Below the pieces are notes generated by a model. That model did no database searches and had not been told where the DNA came from. It was given only the letters and a program-made list of their open reading frames with translations. A DNA stretch of 64,000 nucleotides from contig CM043697.1 in the NCBI GenBank assembly GCA_023935145.1, forward strand, positions 57,798,501 to 57,862,500. Direction: 5' to 3'. Source of the stretch: Bretschneidera sinensis. Lineage: Eukaryota; Streptophyta; Magnoliopsida; Brassicales; Akaniaceae. Both the position numbers and the translations under genes were made by a program. Below, in pieces: positions 44,090 through 56,510 of this stretch. Position 1 is the stretch's first letter, and every line of letters starts with the position of its first letter.

Positions 44090-45432
44090 TGATGAGAGCC
44101 ATAAAATGCATCTCAACAGTGCTTAATCGTTAGCATTTTAGGGTTGATCTCGGTCTTAATCGCACTTTTACATGTTAATAACTCTAAAGTGATATTCATA
44201 AATCATTGACTTAATTAGATGCATTTTCAAGTGCCTTGAAGTCCAAAAGAAATGGAAAAGATATCATTGCTCAAAACACAAAGTTTTGGTACATATAGGA
44301 GTGGAACAGTGGTTATGAAGAGACAAAATGATGAAAAGCATTCAAAACCCAAGAGCCAAAGCATGCTAAGACCAAGAGAAATTGTTTCAGCACTTGAAGA
44401 AGCTAGGAGCATCAGTGGGTGCCGCGGAGTGGCTAGAGCAGCGCCACACCGGCCAACACCGCACCCTTTGGCATCTCTCCTAGCACCTCGGAGTGGCTAG
44501 GGCAGTACCGCACCGCCCAACAAGGCACGCTCTCAAGCTTTGGGTGAGCGCTAAGGCCCCCAGAAAGGAGAGGTGCAGTGCGAACACAGTCTCCTGACCT
44601 AATTAGGACCTCTAAGTGACTATTTTGAGCCCAAAAATACCTTTGAACCCTTGTACTATAAATAGGGCACTTAGGGTTGGGGAACCAAGGGGGAATCAAG
44701 GTCTAGAAACTCAAAGAAGTAGCCTCATTCTCCTCCATCAAAGTGTTTAGCCATGAGTTCCATGGTGAACTAATCTCCAAGCAAGGCGAAGGGATGAATC
44801 CCAAAGTTTTGTTGTTCTTTAATTCCTTTATTAGTTGAGTTGTAATTGGGATTTATTGTCAAATTTTGTTATGACTTATTCTTTAATCTAATTAGAAGAT
44901 TTCTTTTCAATCCGGTGATTGTATCTTTCTCTTTGATATAAGTTTAGTCATGCTTGTCTTATGTCAAGGTTGTTTGGATGTGATTGAGTCCAGTAGACTT
45001 ATTCTCTAGGGTTGTCCATTACTGCAATATTGTCGTTAAAGATACATTGTCATTTCTTGATAACTCTATAGTTTAGACCATGTATGTTTAACCAATAAAG
45101 AAGAGTAAGTCATATCAATTACATTGGGGTTTGTATATGAGCTTTAATTGAATATCCACCGATTGCTTGTTTGGGATGTGAAACTTGCAATCGAGATAAG
45201 AACAACTGAATTAAGATTAGAATAAAGGCAACGAGCCTAGGGAGGACTCCCGGAACCTTGTTGTTACTCTATTATTATTATTCTCAACGTGTTACATATT
45301 CTACTCTCAATTACTTCATTATCAAAACTTCATATATTCTCACCCGATCTTATTGTTCGTGTTTAGATTTACATCTTCTCTTATAGTTAACTTGTTTCCC
45401 TGTGGAATCAACACCTCAAAGCTGTGCTACAA
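44090..45432 (+). repeat. Element F 5' LTR
   Basis: Starts TGATGAGAGCC and ends near TGTGCTACAA. A GC-rich two-copy repeat (about 44421-44520, GAGTGGCTAG at 44427 and 44491) lies upstream of the TATA box at 44657. Confidence 0.9.
44657..44664 (+). promoter_or_regulatory. TATA box of the element F LTR
   Basis: TATAAATA; the same box is at 57944-57951 in the other LTR. It follows the GC-rich repeat by about 140 bases. Confidence 0.65.
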
Positions 45433-45437
45433 CTACT

Positions 45438-45455
45438 TGTCGCCGTTGCCGGGGA
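45438..45455 (+). other. Element F primer binding site
   Basis: TGTCGCCGTTGCCGGGGA, one base from the Athila tRNA-Asp site TGGCGCCGTTGCCGGGGA. Confidence 0.75.
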
Positions 45456-45639
45456 GACGCCCTTAAGTACAAAGAAGATTGTCAACTTTGAGACAAGATG
45501 GTAGAAGAACTGTAAATATTTTTTTTTCAGCAGTTTGTAAAGATGGTAAATTTGTTCCCTTTTTTAGCTTGCTGCATTAATTTTATTTTGTTTTATTCTT
45601 TCTTTTTATAGTATTTTTTTTATTACTTTATGATCTTAC

Positions 45640-47343
45640 ATGCCCTGATATAGAGACACTTTGGGTAGATTTGCTTGTAGGCCTGTGTTAGAGTCAGAAT
45701 TAAATTCTTTTCTAAATCCTTTATTTGATAACCCATCTAGTCCCGAAGAGATGAATGAACACAAAGATCAACCCCCTAGGACCCTTCAGGATTATCTCCA
45801 CCCTACACGCATAGCCACACCATCATGCATCATGTTTCCAGCCCATACTTACCATTTAGATTTTAAAACAGGGATGATACAATTACTCCCTACATTTCAT
45901 GGCTTGGAAAGTGAAAACCCATATGTGCACATTAGAGAGTTTGAGGAAGTAGTTGCGACTTTTCATAGTCAAGATGCAACTACTGACATTATGAGACTTA
46001 AGTTCTTTCCTTTCGCTTTGAAGGATAGAGCTAAGAGTTGGCTATACTCACTGAGACCACGATCTATTGGGTTGTGGACTGAGACGACTCAGATTTTTTT
46101 TAATAAATACTTTCCCCAACATAAGACCAATGCTTTAAAAAGGCAAATCTCCACCTTTGTACAAAAGGATAGTGAGACTTTATATCAGTCTTGGGAGAGA
46201 TTTAAGGAGTTGTTGAGTATGTGCCCTCACCATAGGTATGAGAATTGGCGCTTAGTGAGCTATTTTTACTGGGGACTTACATATAGGGAGCACCAATTTG
46301 TAGAGATGATGTGTAATTTTTAGAAAAAGATCCTGATGAGGCCATAGAGTACTCAATAAGCTTGTTGAAAAAGCTCACACTTGGACTGCACCTAGTGCTA
46401 CTGAAAGCACAAATAGGTCACGACCTGTAAGGAACTCAAATAATGGTGGAATTTACCATCTTAGGGCAAAGGAAAACCTAAAGGCTAAGGTCGAGATGCT
46501 CACTAGGGAACTAGATGTGTTAAAGACTAAGGGCTTACAACAAACACACGTAGCTAATTATACAAGTTCCTTTGAACCATGTTTTGTGTGTGGCGAGGTA
46601 GATCATCTCGCCCAAGAATGTCTCACATTTGCGGAGATGAGAGGGATGTATTAGGAACAATGTAATGCCTTAGGTATGTACAAGAAGCCTCTTTCACCTT
46701 TCTCTGATACCTATAATCCGGAGTAGCGGAATCACCCCAATCTTAGCTGGAAATCTGAAAATCAGCTACCTACACAACCCCCTAGATCATATCCTGCACC
46801 ATATCATGCACCTACACCTTCTAGGAGTCCTTTAGAAGAAACTTTTCATGCGTTTATTGAGGCACAAGATAAGACTAATCAAAGGCTTGAATCTTTAATT
46901 ACGCAGATTGTTAAAGAACATAAGGATTTAAAGAGCCAAGTGTCCAAATTAATGACATCCTTGAGTGTGAATGAGCGAGGTAAGTTCCCTTCCCAAGCTC
47001 AGTCCATACCTCATGGTCAAAACCTGGCACAAAAGAATTTGAAGGAGGTGAATGTCATTATGACACTAAGTGGTAAGTCATTACACATCCCAACACCGAA
47101 CAAATCAGAGGATGTGGACAAGAGCCACCAAGTATATATAATTGACTCACCCATGGAAAAGGTCCATCACCTTAATCCATTGGAGTCAATCCACACCCAT
47201 GGGTTCATAAGAGCATATATTGAGCCAAAATCTGGAGATGTTACTAATGACATCCTTGAGGCCTCTTCAAAGCATACAAGCACCCAATTTGACAGTGAAG
47301 CAGTCGTTGGTTCATTCAGTTCATGTTTGTCTAGGAAGGAATA
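45640..47343 (+). pseudogene. gag: Element F gag (Athila-like)
   Basis: 45661-46323 is open (220 codons): TLQDYLHPTRIATPSCIMF, IQLLPTFHGLESENPYVHI, LKFFPFALKDRAKSWLYSL and DSETLYQSWERFKELL are the standard Athila capsid blocks. A frameshift near 46320 leads to a complete zinc knuckle CFVCGEVDHLAQEC at 46580-46621. Stops lie near 46652 and 46725. The C-terminal part is open from 46940 to 47344. Protease, RT and integrase are absent. Gag alone could be packaged or assembled only with help from another element. Confidence 0.85.
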
Positions 47344-47348
47344 AGAGT

Positions 47349-47408
47349 GTCTGGCCGAAGACGTAAAACTTAGCACTCATGGTAGGCACCCCACAGCTTA
47401 TCCTTTTT
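47349..47408 (+). other. Element F end-of-pol motif and deletion junction
   Basis: GTCTGGCCGAAGACGTAAAA with CTTAGC and a GGTAGGCACCCC block. It matches element G (minus, 52755-52708: GTCTGGCTAAAGACGTAAAA). CCACAGCTTATCCTTTTT follows, matching element B at 18881-18898. In complete Athila elements this lies after pol, so everything from protease to integrase is missing here. Confidence 0.7.
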
Positions 47409-49011
47409 ACTTTTATTGTTTTCATATTTTTTTTTTCTTGTTTATTGTTCGTATTTTTTTTCTTCTGTTTTCCAGTATTAACTTAGTATTTCTTTTTCAG
47501 GGACAAATATACGAAGCAGTTCAAATGGTGGAGCACAATTTTCAACTTCTGTGCACCTTTGGCTATAAAGGAAGTTTCCTTTACTCTTTCTTTTACATTG
47601 AGGTCAATGCAATTTTTAAGTTGGGGGTGGAGGAAACGCATCTTTTTGTTTCCATATTCTTTATTTCCATACATTTTTTTTTCATTGAACTGCTTGGTGT
47701 CGTTCTCCCTTTTTGTTTGTTTTTAGCATACTTTTTGTTAGCCTTAGATGTAATTCACATGTCAATGATATGAGCTTAATTAAGATAGCATATAGCATTT
47801 AGAAGTAGTTAAATCTTTCTTCGGTTTGAGAATAATTTAAGTGTCAATCTTGATTCGGTTTGAGACTCTAGTTTGTGGTAAGATTGTATGAATAGTCTAA
47901 AGCATTTAGGGAAGCTTTATGTGTGATTGTTTTGTGAATACTTTTGTGGTCTCAACAAGCTCTAGAACTTATTTGATAATCACTTGAAGCAAATTCCTAG
48001 AATGCACATTACTTAGGATATGATATAGGCCATTTTTGGACCGTTTGAGCCTTTCAAACTTATCCTTGCTATATCTATCACTAGTCATCTGTTTGAGCAT
48101 TCTTCTTGAAAAAGAATTTGAGCCTTGTTTCTTTCGAAAACCCATTTACTTACCCTTATGAGCCTAAAAATATTTTATCCTTACCCTTCTTTTAAAAGAA
48201 CTTAGTTATACACATTTATTGAGAAAGCACTCAAGAAGAGTAAGGATGGAAATATGCAAAAGTACATTACTACCATAACCCAAGTGCATTAAAGGAGATA
48301 AGTTGGGGGTTGTGGAAGAAGGAGGTGAATGAGTATTTGCCAAAAATAGAAAGGAAAACAGAAAAAAGAAGTGAATTATGGCAAAGAAAGAAGAAGAAGA
48401 AGAAAAGAAAAAATGGTGATCTATTGAGAGAAATGCTCGAAGAATGTTTGAAAGAGTTGGGTATTGAAGTAAGGCTATCCAGTGCTTAAAAGTGGTTGTA
48501 TTTAAAGCTAAGAGATCAAGTTCTTTTACTTGCAAATCCTTCCCGTTCTTCCTTAACCCTTACCTTAGCCTAACATTACAAGCTTATTAAAGACCTATTG
48601 ATCCAATGAAGTGTGATTTTTCTACAATAGTGGAGAGTGATTTGACAAATAAGCCTATAGAGCTTGTTCATGTGATAGACGTCACACAATTTATTATGTT
48701 TTTAGAGACCAAGACTTGTATTCATGAATGTCATGCATAAAATCATCCGGGTGTTCGGATTAATGGATTGTGGTAAGATGGATGATAAGAGTCGATAACG
48801 ATTTCAAGATTGATGCTTGGATTACTTTTGGACTTAAATAATATTTAATGATTCTATATGCTGGGTATTATGTGCAATTTCTGAGACAAAAATGTGAATC
48901 GCTCCTTGTTTAACACTAGCATCACTCTACATTTTTTTGATTCCTACCATAGAATTCATCTCTCATTTTGCTTGAATTGCTAGGGACTAGTAATAAGCTA
49001 GCTGGGGGTTG
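47409..49011 (+). other. Element F 3' non-coding region with polypurine tract
   Basis: T-rich in its first 400 bases, with no recognised protein; the 47438-47773 open frame is hydrophobic by composition. It ends in AGCTGGGGGTTG (48998-49011), the polypurine tract. Confidence 0.6.
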
Positions 49012-49480
49012 TGATGAGAGCCATAAAATGTATCTCAACAGTGCTTAATCGTTAGCATTTTAGGGTTGATCTCGGTCTTAATCGCACTTTTACATGTTAA
49101 TAACTCTAAAGTGATATTCATAAATCATTGACTTAATTCGATGCCTTTTCAGGTGCCTTGAAGTCCAAAAGAAATGGAAAAGATATCATCGCTTAAAGCA
49201 CAAAGTTTTAATACATATAGGAGTGGAAGAGTGGTTTCAAAGAAACAAAATTATGAAAAGCATTCAAAACCCAAGAACTAAAGCATTCCAAGACCAAGAC
49301 AAATTGTTTCAGCACTTGAAGAAGCTAGGAGCATCAGTGGGCGCCGCAGCGCAGCCAGAGCAGCGCCGCACTGCCCAGCACTACACTCTTTGGCATCCCT
49401 CCTAGCGCCGCGGCGTGGCTAGGGCAGCACCGCACCGACAAGCAAGGCACACTCTCAAGCTTTGGGTGAGCGCTGAGGCG
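49012..49480 (+). repeat. Element F 3' LTR, left part
   Basis: Matches 44090-44555. It is cut at GAGGCG|TGATGCG by element G and continues at 57846. Confidence 0.92.
49476..49480 (+). other. Target-site duplication of element G, left copy
   Basis: AGGCG, with AGGTG at 57841-57845. The one difference is a C-to-T change. Confidence 0.75.
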
Positions 49481-50903
49481 TGATGCGATGAAATTGACAC
49501 TAGTAAGTGCACTAATCGTTCAAGTAATAAAATGATGAGTAAATATCGTTCCCAACGAGGACTGAGAAAATACTACAGAAATAATGACTCTACTCTTATT
49601 GTTATTTGAGCAAACGAATAATTGTCGGAGAAAAGGTTACTAACAATTAACTAAAAGGGAAAAACAGAATGCAATAGTAAATAAAGGAAGACTTGCAAAC
49701 TTTGGAATGAAGACTCTTAAGAACTAACGTGCTAAGGACTCGACTTCATCTAAACTATAATTGACAAGAGTTTTTAATGGACAAGTTTCACTTACTATAT
49801 TTTTCAAGATGGTAGAATCCCCAATAAATTGGTTATCCATATTCCAGGTCTAACCACAATCTCAAGAATCATTAATTTCAAATATCTGTATTCCAGGTCT
49901 ATTCTAGATTAATTCAAATTAAGAAGCATTAAGTGTTTATGGATTCCTTTCAGTTAAATCTCCCTATTCGGTTACAATTTAAGCGGACTACATGAACTTC
50001 CTAGAATCCCTATTCGGTTATTCCTATTTCATTCATGGCATGTTGTACCCTGGCCTTTGCATAGATAATAATCCAATATCATATTTATTAGTTTAACCAT
50101 TCATGAAAGCACGGCTTCTCTATTCGACACATCACCATGCCCAAAGAAGGAATCAAAATAATAAAAAGCATTAAGAACAATAAAACACACTCTTTGAAAA
50201 ACACATTAAATTCCACTTGTCCAAACAACAACTCAAGATATAGGTTTAGGATCCATCTATCCTTAACACAAAATTATCTACTCCATAATAATATTCAAAC
50301 AAACCATGTTCATATTATAAAACATCAATATAGATAGATAAGAATAATACAAAACCGGAGAAGAATGATTTAAATGCTTGATGCGTATAGCCTCCCGGAG
50401 TGTCTCCAACTATCTTTTGGCTTCTCCTCTTCTCCAAATTCTGTTTTCTTCTTCTACGGCCGTCCTTATTCGAACTTCCCCTTTTCTTTCAGCTAGGGTT
50501 AGTCTTTATAACTTTCAAAACCCGCAGGCTGGCGCTGCAGCCTCAGCTTTCTGGCACTGCAGCTCCAAGTTGCTGCCCATCTTCACATATTATCACCATG
50601 CTGGCGCTGCAGCCTCAGCTTTTTGGCGCTGCAGCCTCAACTTTCTGGCACTGCAGCTCCAAGTTGCTGCCCTATCTTCACATATTATCACCATTCTGGC
50701 GCTGCAGCCTCAGCTTTCTGGCGTTGCAGCTCCAAGTTTCTGTCCAATCTTCACAAATCTCTCGATTTTGAATTCAATTTGATTTAACTCCTCAATATAC
50801 TCTACAAAATACGAAACATAATCAAAATCCAAGATTTAAGCAATTATAACTATTAAAACATGAGAAAATATAACAAACATATAAATATTATGAACTCTTA
50901 TCA
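49481..50903 (-). repeat. Element G 3' LTR (minus orientation)
   Basis: 1,423 bases, direct repeat of 56511-57840. It contains an expanded GCTGCAGC-containing repeat array (50524-50740), about 90 bases longer than in the other LTR. TATAAAGACT on the minus strand lies at 50520-50511. Confidence 0.92.
50524..50740. repeat. GGCGCTGCAGCCTCAG-type tandem array in the element G 3' LTR
   Basis: Six or so copies of (T)GGCGCTGCAGCYYCA-like units, partly within a larger unit ending TCTTCACATATTATCACC. The 5' LTR has fewer copies (57558-57675). It sits directly upstream of the TATA box on the minus strand. Confidence 0.85.
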
Positions 50904-50920
50904 AATTCCCCCACACTTAA
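50904..50920 (-). other. Element G polypurine tract
   Basis: On the minus strand AAGTGTGGGGGAATT precedes the LTR start TGATAAG. Confidence 0.75.
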
Positions 50921-52895
50921 ACAATGCTTGTCCTCAAGCATACAATAACTCAAGTTCGTCACCTTTTCTCACCATCGTTCCTTCTTCTACCTTTACTCAT
51001 CCTCTATAATCCAAATTATCATGCCTTAAAGATTTAAATCTAAAGACAAATAAGAAACGAACAATTTCATAGTGTAAATTCTTATAAACCACACCATGAA
51101 CAATCACTTCAATGATCTTCTCGAAATCAAAATGCGATAGGATCTAACACCCTCTCATTGGATTCACTCAATACGCTCAAAGTGTTTAGGGTATCAATGA
51201 ACTCTCAAGTCAAAACATAGAAGATATTTACCATAAGCTTGCTAATATATCACATCAATGGATTGAATTGAATGCAAAGAATCTAAGGGTCTTAAATGGG
51301 TTGTAACGGGGCTTAGGTAAGGTTTGGTGAGAAGGAATTTTTAGGTACTTTTATCAAAGGAATTATACCAACTTCTCCACACAAAGCACAACTCAATAAC
51401 ATCAAATGTTTTCTTCAATCAATTCACTTTCAAACAATTGAAATTGCACAACTTTTCTCTCTTTTTGGCCGGCTATATATATTTTTTTCTTTTTCTCCTT
51501 TTGTTTTTCTTTGTTTTTTTTTTCTCTGGCCGCCTATTTTCTTTTTCTTTTTTTTTTTTTGCAATTCAAGGCACTTGTAACTTGAATCACTTTATTCTCA
51601 GCATCTTTCAATCCTTTCATAGATAATTTGAAGCTTCATGTGAACAAGCTAGTACGATCCTTCAATTAGAGGTTCAAAAGAGGGAAAACGACCAAAGAAT
51701 GGGTTGACATTGCTTATACCATGGTTAACTTCCAACAAAAGAGCCAAGGTTCAAAATTGGCTTTCTACAGTAAAAATCAAGGTAGGCTTTTTAAGAAAGC
51801 TAAATGGCTTCACCTAAATGCCTTTATTAATTCAATGCATCCAATTCAACAATGTAGTTTCTTGACATGCATAACAAAGCAAGTTCTAGAAAAATCAACT
51901 ATGTATGAAAATCACTCAATTAAGAAAATGGAGCATAATATAATATGAATGCTCATTGGCTCAAAAGCGCACAAAAAAGGTCATGTGCATTAGATCCCAC
52001 ACACTTTTCATTCAATCAATCATCAAGAGCAATTAATCACTGTGTAGTAAATAAGAATTCAACCATTCATGCTAATCCCTTATTATGCCTCAATTTATCT
52101 AAATAATTCACAACAATCCAGATCATTTAAGACAAGCATCGACAAAATCTAGAATTCAAAAGAGAATGATCACAAACAAGAACTAAAGTATCACTTGGAT
52201 TTTTGAAAATTTTCTTGAAAAATGACGCAAAAATTTGATCAAAATGGAGCTAAAAGTGAAGTTCAAAGTAAAATCAAATTCATATGTCAACAACCCTCCC
52301 CCACACTTAATCCATACATTGTCCTCAATGTATAAAATATAGATGCGCAAAAACTATAAAAGAATAAGAGTAAGTAGAAAACTCCCCTGAAAATGTTGAG
52401 CATCAACCAAGATATCAGTCACGTGCTTGGGGGTAAAAGTGGAGTGAATCTCATGTAAGCAAGGAAAGCTGTCATGTTCCTGTCCAATCTGGCAAGTGAT
52501 TTAACAATTTCTTCTGCTTTGTTGCCCAATTCTAGGATTCAAGATTTTCCATAAGGTGTGCCCACGGATTACGAAAATCATCTTTTGCCAAAAATTGGAA
52601 AGAAAATCAAATGCACTTCGAGAAATGATAGAAAAAAAAAACTAAAAATAATCTAAATAAAAGAAAAAGGAATAAAATAAAGAAAACAAGGAAATTAAGA
52701 CAAAAAGTTGGGTTTCCTCCCAAAAGCGCTAAGTTTTACGTCTTTAGCCAGACACTTATTTGTTCCTCTGGCTCTTCTCTTCCCATTTCAGACTTCACAT
52801 TGCTTGCTTCTTCTTCGATGACGAGTTTTTTAGTGGTATTAGTTCCTCAGTCCATGATGTATCTCTCCAAAGTATCTTCATTTAATGTTTTCTCC
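50921..52895 (-). other. Element G 3' region, with end-of-pol motif at 52708-52755
   Basis: Mostly non-coding, with T/A-rich tracts (51480-51560) and a second purine-rich block on the minus strand near 52295-52312 (TTAAGTGTGGGGGAGGG). A short stretch of decayed coding (about 52895-52760, minus) ends in GTCTGGCTAAAGACGTAAAA, as in element F. Confidence 0.6.
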
Positions 52896-54212
52896 TGATA
52901 AGTGCTTAAATATTCATATTTAAGCCCCTTAATTTACACGTGTTAAGCTCTTTGTCTATATGTTTTAGTCTATTTTACTTCATTTTGTGTGTTTCACATG
53001 TTTTTATAGGTTTTGGAGAAAAAGGAAGCAGTTTTGGCACTTAAGGGAAGAAGCCTGGAAATCCTGGAGCAGCTTCTGGTCAAAGTGTGATCGATCGCAC
53101 TACTGCATGTGATCGAGCGCACATGCGATCGTTCGCACACATGAAGGATCGAGCGCAGCAATGTGATCGAGCGCAAGACGCATGCAATAGAGCACATATG
53201 TACGGGCGTGAACAGTAAACTGCAGAACCCTATTTTGAAAATAAAGGAGTTTTGTGTTTTAGGAAAGTTTAGGAACTCATGAGCCTTCTAGGACTACTCA
53301 AGCCCTATAAATACACCTATAAAGCACACACAAATTATCACAACTTAGAGAACACTTCTATCTTTTACTTTTAGCTTGGAGAAGGAAACTGTGGAGGAGA
53401 ATTGACGACTCTTCTCTCGGGTTTTTTCTTTCCTTTATTTTTATTATGTGTACTTAACTTTTAGTAAGGGCTTGGTTGAAGTCCTAATTATGTTTACTCA
53501 ATAAATTTAGTATTGGCACCTTTGCGATATTTATGTTATGTTGCTTAACTTGATTAATACCTGCTTTTAATTAAATTCCTCATATGTATATGTCTGATCA
53601 ATATGTGCATGTGCTATGGACTTGTTAGTTAGATCAATTTGGATGACTGGGCCCTGGGTCTGACATTAGTAACAAAAAATATCCACACCAGATTCTTAGG
53701 TTAGTCAACATGGGAAACCAGGAGTAGATACCATGCCCTAGGTCCCGTGTGGTTGTTGATTTCAACAGATCCTATGCTCTCTTAAGGAACAACTCAGCAT
53801 ACACCAGGTTGAATCCCTTAAGAGAGAAAAGAGTTAGAGTAGATACCATGCCTAACTCATTGCTTAGGGAGATCAATAGCTTAAGGAGTAGATACCATGC
53901 CCTTAAGTTGACAAACATTAGGTATTCATGATATGAGTAAAGCATTGGTATACTGTTTTGTTGTGGTAGCATAATTAGTGGTGGATATCAAGTCCCTACG
54001 CCTTTATCTTTATTATTTTACGTTTATCAAAATCAACTCTTTTATTATTTCTATCTTTTTATATTGCGAATATAATTCTAAAACGAAATTCACCAATCCC
54101 TGTGGAGATGATCTTGCTTTCGCACACTATACTACTAAGTTGACCTTGTGCACTTGCAAGTAAAACAAGTGCGATTATTTACTTATTTATTTAGGTAAAT
54201 AATCGCTCAACA
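52896..54212 (+). repeat. Solo LTR H (Athila-like) inside element G
   Basis: It begins TGATAAGTGC and ends near CGCTCAACA, about 1,317 bases, with TATAAATA at 53306-53313. The TGATCGATCGCA-type motif cluster (53087-53175) resembles that of element B. The terminal part (CTTGTGCACTTGCAAGT) resembles Athila LTR ends. No partner LTR or interior is present. Flanking 5-mers TCTCC and CTGAA do not match, so a simple solo-LTR origin is not proven. Confidence 0.7.
53306..53313 (+). promoter_or_regulatory. TATA box of LTR H
   Basis: TATAAATA, about 130 bases downstream of the CGATCGAGCGCA cluster. Confidence 0.6.
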
Positions 54213-54737
54213 CTGAAACTCCTCAATAAGCTTATCAACAATATCCACTTGAAAACAAGAAGAAGTAGAAACCCCAAAGGGATATTTCATAATTTTATAC
54301 ATATCAAAAATTACTTGCTCATCATTGACTCTTAAAGTCAATTTCTCTTGTTGTACATCAATTAGGGCTCTCCCTGTAGCAAGGAATGGACTTCCAAGTA
54401 TAAGAGGTACCTCACGATCTTCTTCCATGTCGAGAACAATGAAGTCTACAGGGAATATAAATTTATCAACCTTTACCAGTACATCTTCTATAATTCCCCG
54501 TGGTCTCTTAATAGATCGATCAGCTAATTGCAATAACACTGTTGTTGTTTTGATTTTTTCTAATCCAAGTTTCCTGAAAATTGAAAGAGGCATAAGATTA
54601 ATACTGGCACCAAGGTCACATAAAGCTTTATCAAAAAATGAATTTCCCAAAGTGCAAGGTATAGTAAAACTCCCTGGATCTTTCAATTTTGGAGGTAGCT
54701 TGTTTTGTAGTATAGCGCTGCACACTTCAGTTAACAT
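54207..54737 (-). pseudogene. Element G aspartic protease (Athila-like)
   Basis: An open stretch of 176 codons: LTEVCSAILQNKLPPKLKD, SFTIPCTLG, then the active-site block ALCDLGASINLMPLSIF (about 54630-54580), where Athila proteases carry D-x-G. PVDFIVLDMEED, PLILGSPFLATGRALIDV and MKYPFGVSTSS follow. It ends EEFQC at the LTR H border. In an intact element it would be fused to gag upstream and RT downstream; RT is missing. The active-site aspartate is present, and this domain looks intact on its own. Confidence 0.85.
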
Positions 54738-54759
54738 TATCGTTCCATGTTCCTCGAGC

Positions 54760-56386
54760 TTTAGTTTATTAGAAAAATTTCCTTCAAAAATTTAGTGTAG
54801 CTAGGCATCTGTGATAAAGCCTCTGCAAATGGAATGTTAATATACAATTTCTTGAAAATCTCTAAAAATTTTGAAAATTGCTTATCTAGTTTTTCTTTCA
54901 TAAATTTCTGAGGATAGGGAAGAGGTGGCATATATTTAGTTTCAGAGTTAGAATCGATCAAACCTTTACCAGTAGACTTCTTTTCCGAAACAAGCTTCTC
55001 CTCTTGCATGGTATCTTCTTTCTCACCTTATTGATTAGTGATTTCTTTAGATTTTGGCTCATCCAATTGTGTGCCACTCCTTAGTGTTATGGCATTGACA
55101 TCCTCCTTAGGATTTTTTTCCGTATTGCTCGGAAGAGAACCTTGTGCACGTCCAGAAATTATGGTTGCTAGCTGGCAGACCTGAACTTCCAGATTTTTGA
55201 TGGATGCTTCTTGATTTTGGAATCTAGTTTCTGCTGTACTTAAGAATTTGGCCATCATGTCCTCCAAGTTTGACTTTTTTTTCTTGAGGAGGATATTCAG
55301 GATGAGGTTGCTTCACATTGCTTTGATTCCACGAGAAGTTTGGGTGATTCCTCCATCCTGTATTATATGTGTTGCTGTATGGATTGTTTTGCCTGTGAAA
55401 ATTTGAAACAAAATTAGCTTGTTCAGCAGATGAATTATATGCAAATTGATTACCTTCTTGACAGTTACTGCTGTGGTGGCCAATACCACCACATAATTCA
55501 CATATAACATGTGTAGTAGGATAAGGTCCATCTATCTTCTTGGTGAGAACCTCCATTTGTGCTGTTAAAGCTGTAACAGCATCTATATTGTGCAATCCTG
55601 AGGCTCTGTTAACAGGTAACCTCTCAACTGGCCATTGATAAGAATTGGTGGCCATCTCTTCTAGCAAATCAAGAGCCTCTTCTGGAGTTTTTCTCATGAT
55701 CGTGCCACCTGCAGCTGCATCAATCATATTTCGGGTTATACTGGTTAAATCATTATAAAAGGTTTGTACCTGCATCCAAGTGGGCAACTCATGATGAGGA
55801 CATCTTCTCAAAGGTCTTTAAAACGTTTCCATGCCTCATAGAGTGATTCCCGATCGACCTGCAAAAACATAGTAATTTCATTACGTAACTTTGCAGTTTT
55901 TGCAGGAGGGAAGTATTTCCCTAAAAAAATTTGTGCCAATTCTGCCCATATCGTTATGGATCCGGCTGGCAAAGAAGTCAACCAGCTTTTTGCTTTATCC
56001 CTAAATGAGAATAGGAAAAGCCTTAAGCGAATTACATCCTCCGATACTTCGTTATACTTAAATGTGTCACAAATTTCTAGGAAATTCGCCAAGTGAACAT
56101 TCGGATCTTCTTGCGATAAGCCCCCAAATTGTACTGGATGCTGAATCATCTGGATGATGGCGAGCTTAATTTCAAAATTGTTCGCTTGTATAAGTGGTCA
56201 CCGAAGGCTGGATTCAACACCATCTATCTTTGGCATGGCATAATCCCACAGTGCACGTTGAACCTCTGCATTGTTTCCTTCTGTCATTGTGTCAACTGTT
56301 ACTGGTGTTGCTATTCTCAAAGCGTGAAAAGTGCGCTCAATCTCTAGATTCAATTCCGCAAGTATTCTCCCACTAGTACATGTCAT
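54760..56386 (-). pseudogene. gag: Element G gag (Athila-like), lightly damaged
   Basis: From ATG 56386 (ERTFHALRIATPVTVDTM, RALWDYAMP), after a stop, the capsid block follows: [52 protein letters not shown] (56149-55808). A frame change leads into RRCPHHELPTWMQVQTFYN, then a complete zinc knuckle CELCGGIGHHSSNC (55502-55461). After another shift near 55250 come LEDMMAKFLSTAETRFQNQ and AITLRSGTQLDEP (to 55028), then LPYPQKFMKEKLDKQF (about 54930). Four or five lesions in about 540 codons. It assembles particles and binds RNA in active elements. Confidence 0.87.
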
Positions 56387-56486
56387 GCACTAGAAACAAA
56401 AACCCTACAAAATATACTTAAAACCAAATAAAAAAAATTCTCAAATTAACTAGTAGAATCACAATAAATGTAATAGTTTATTTCAG

Positions 56487-56504
56487 TCCCCGGCATCGGC
56501 GCCA
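56487..56504 (-). other. Element G primer binding site
   Basis: On the minus strand TGGCGCCGATGCCGGGGA, six bases after the LTR. It resembles the tRNA-Asp-type Athila site. Confidence 0.8.
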
Positions 56505-56510
56505 AAAACT

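Noticed and set aside
47438..47773. Hydrophobic open frame as a possible envelope-like gene of element F
   Set aside because: T-rich composition alone gives F/L/I residues. No signal peptide-ectodomain-anchor layout, and the end-of-pol motif lies just before it.
54325..54795. Plus-strand 156-codon open frame
   Set aside because: Antisense shadow of element G's protease.
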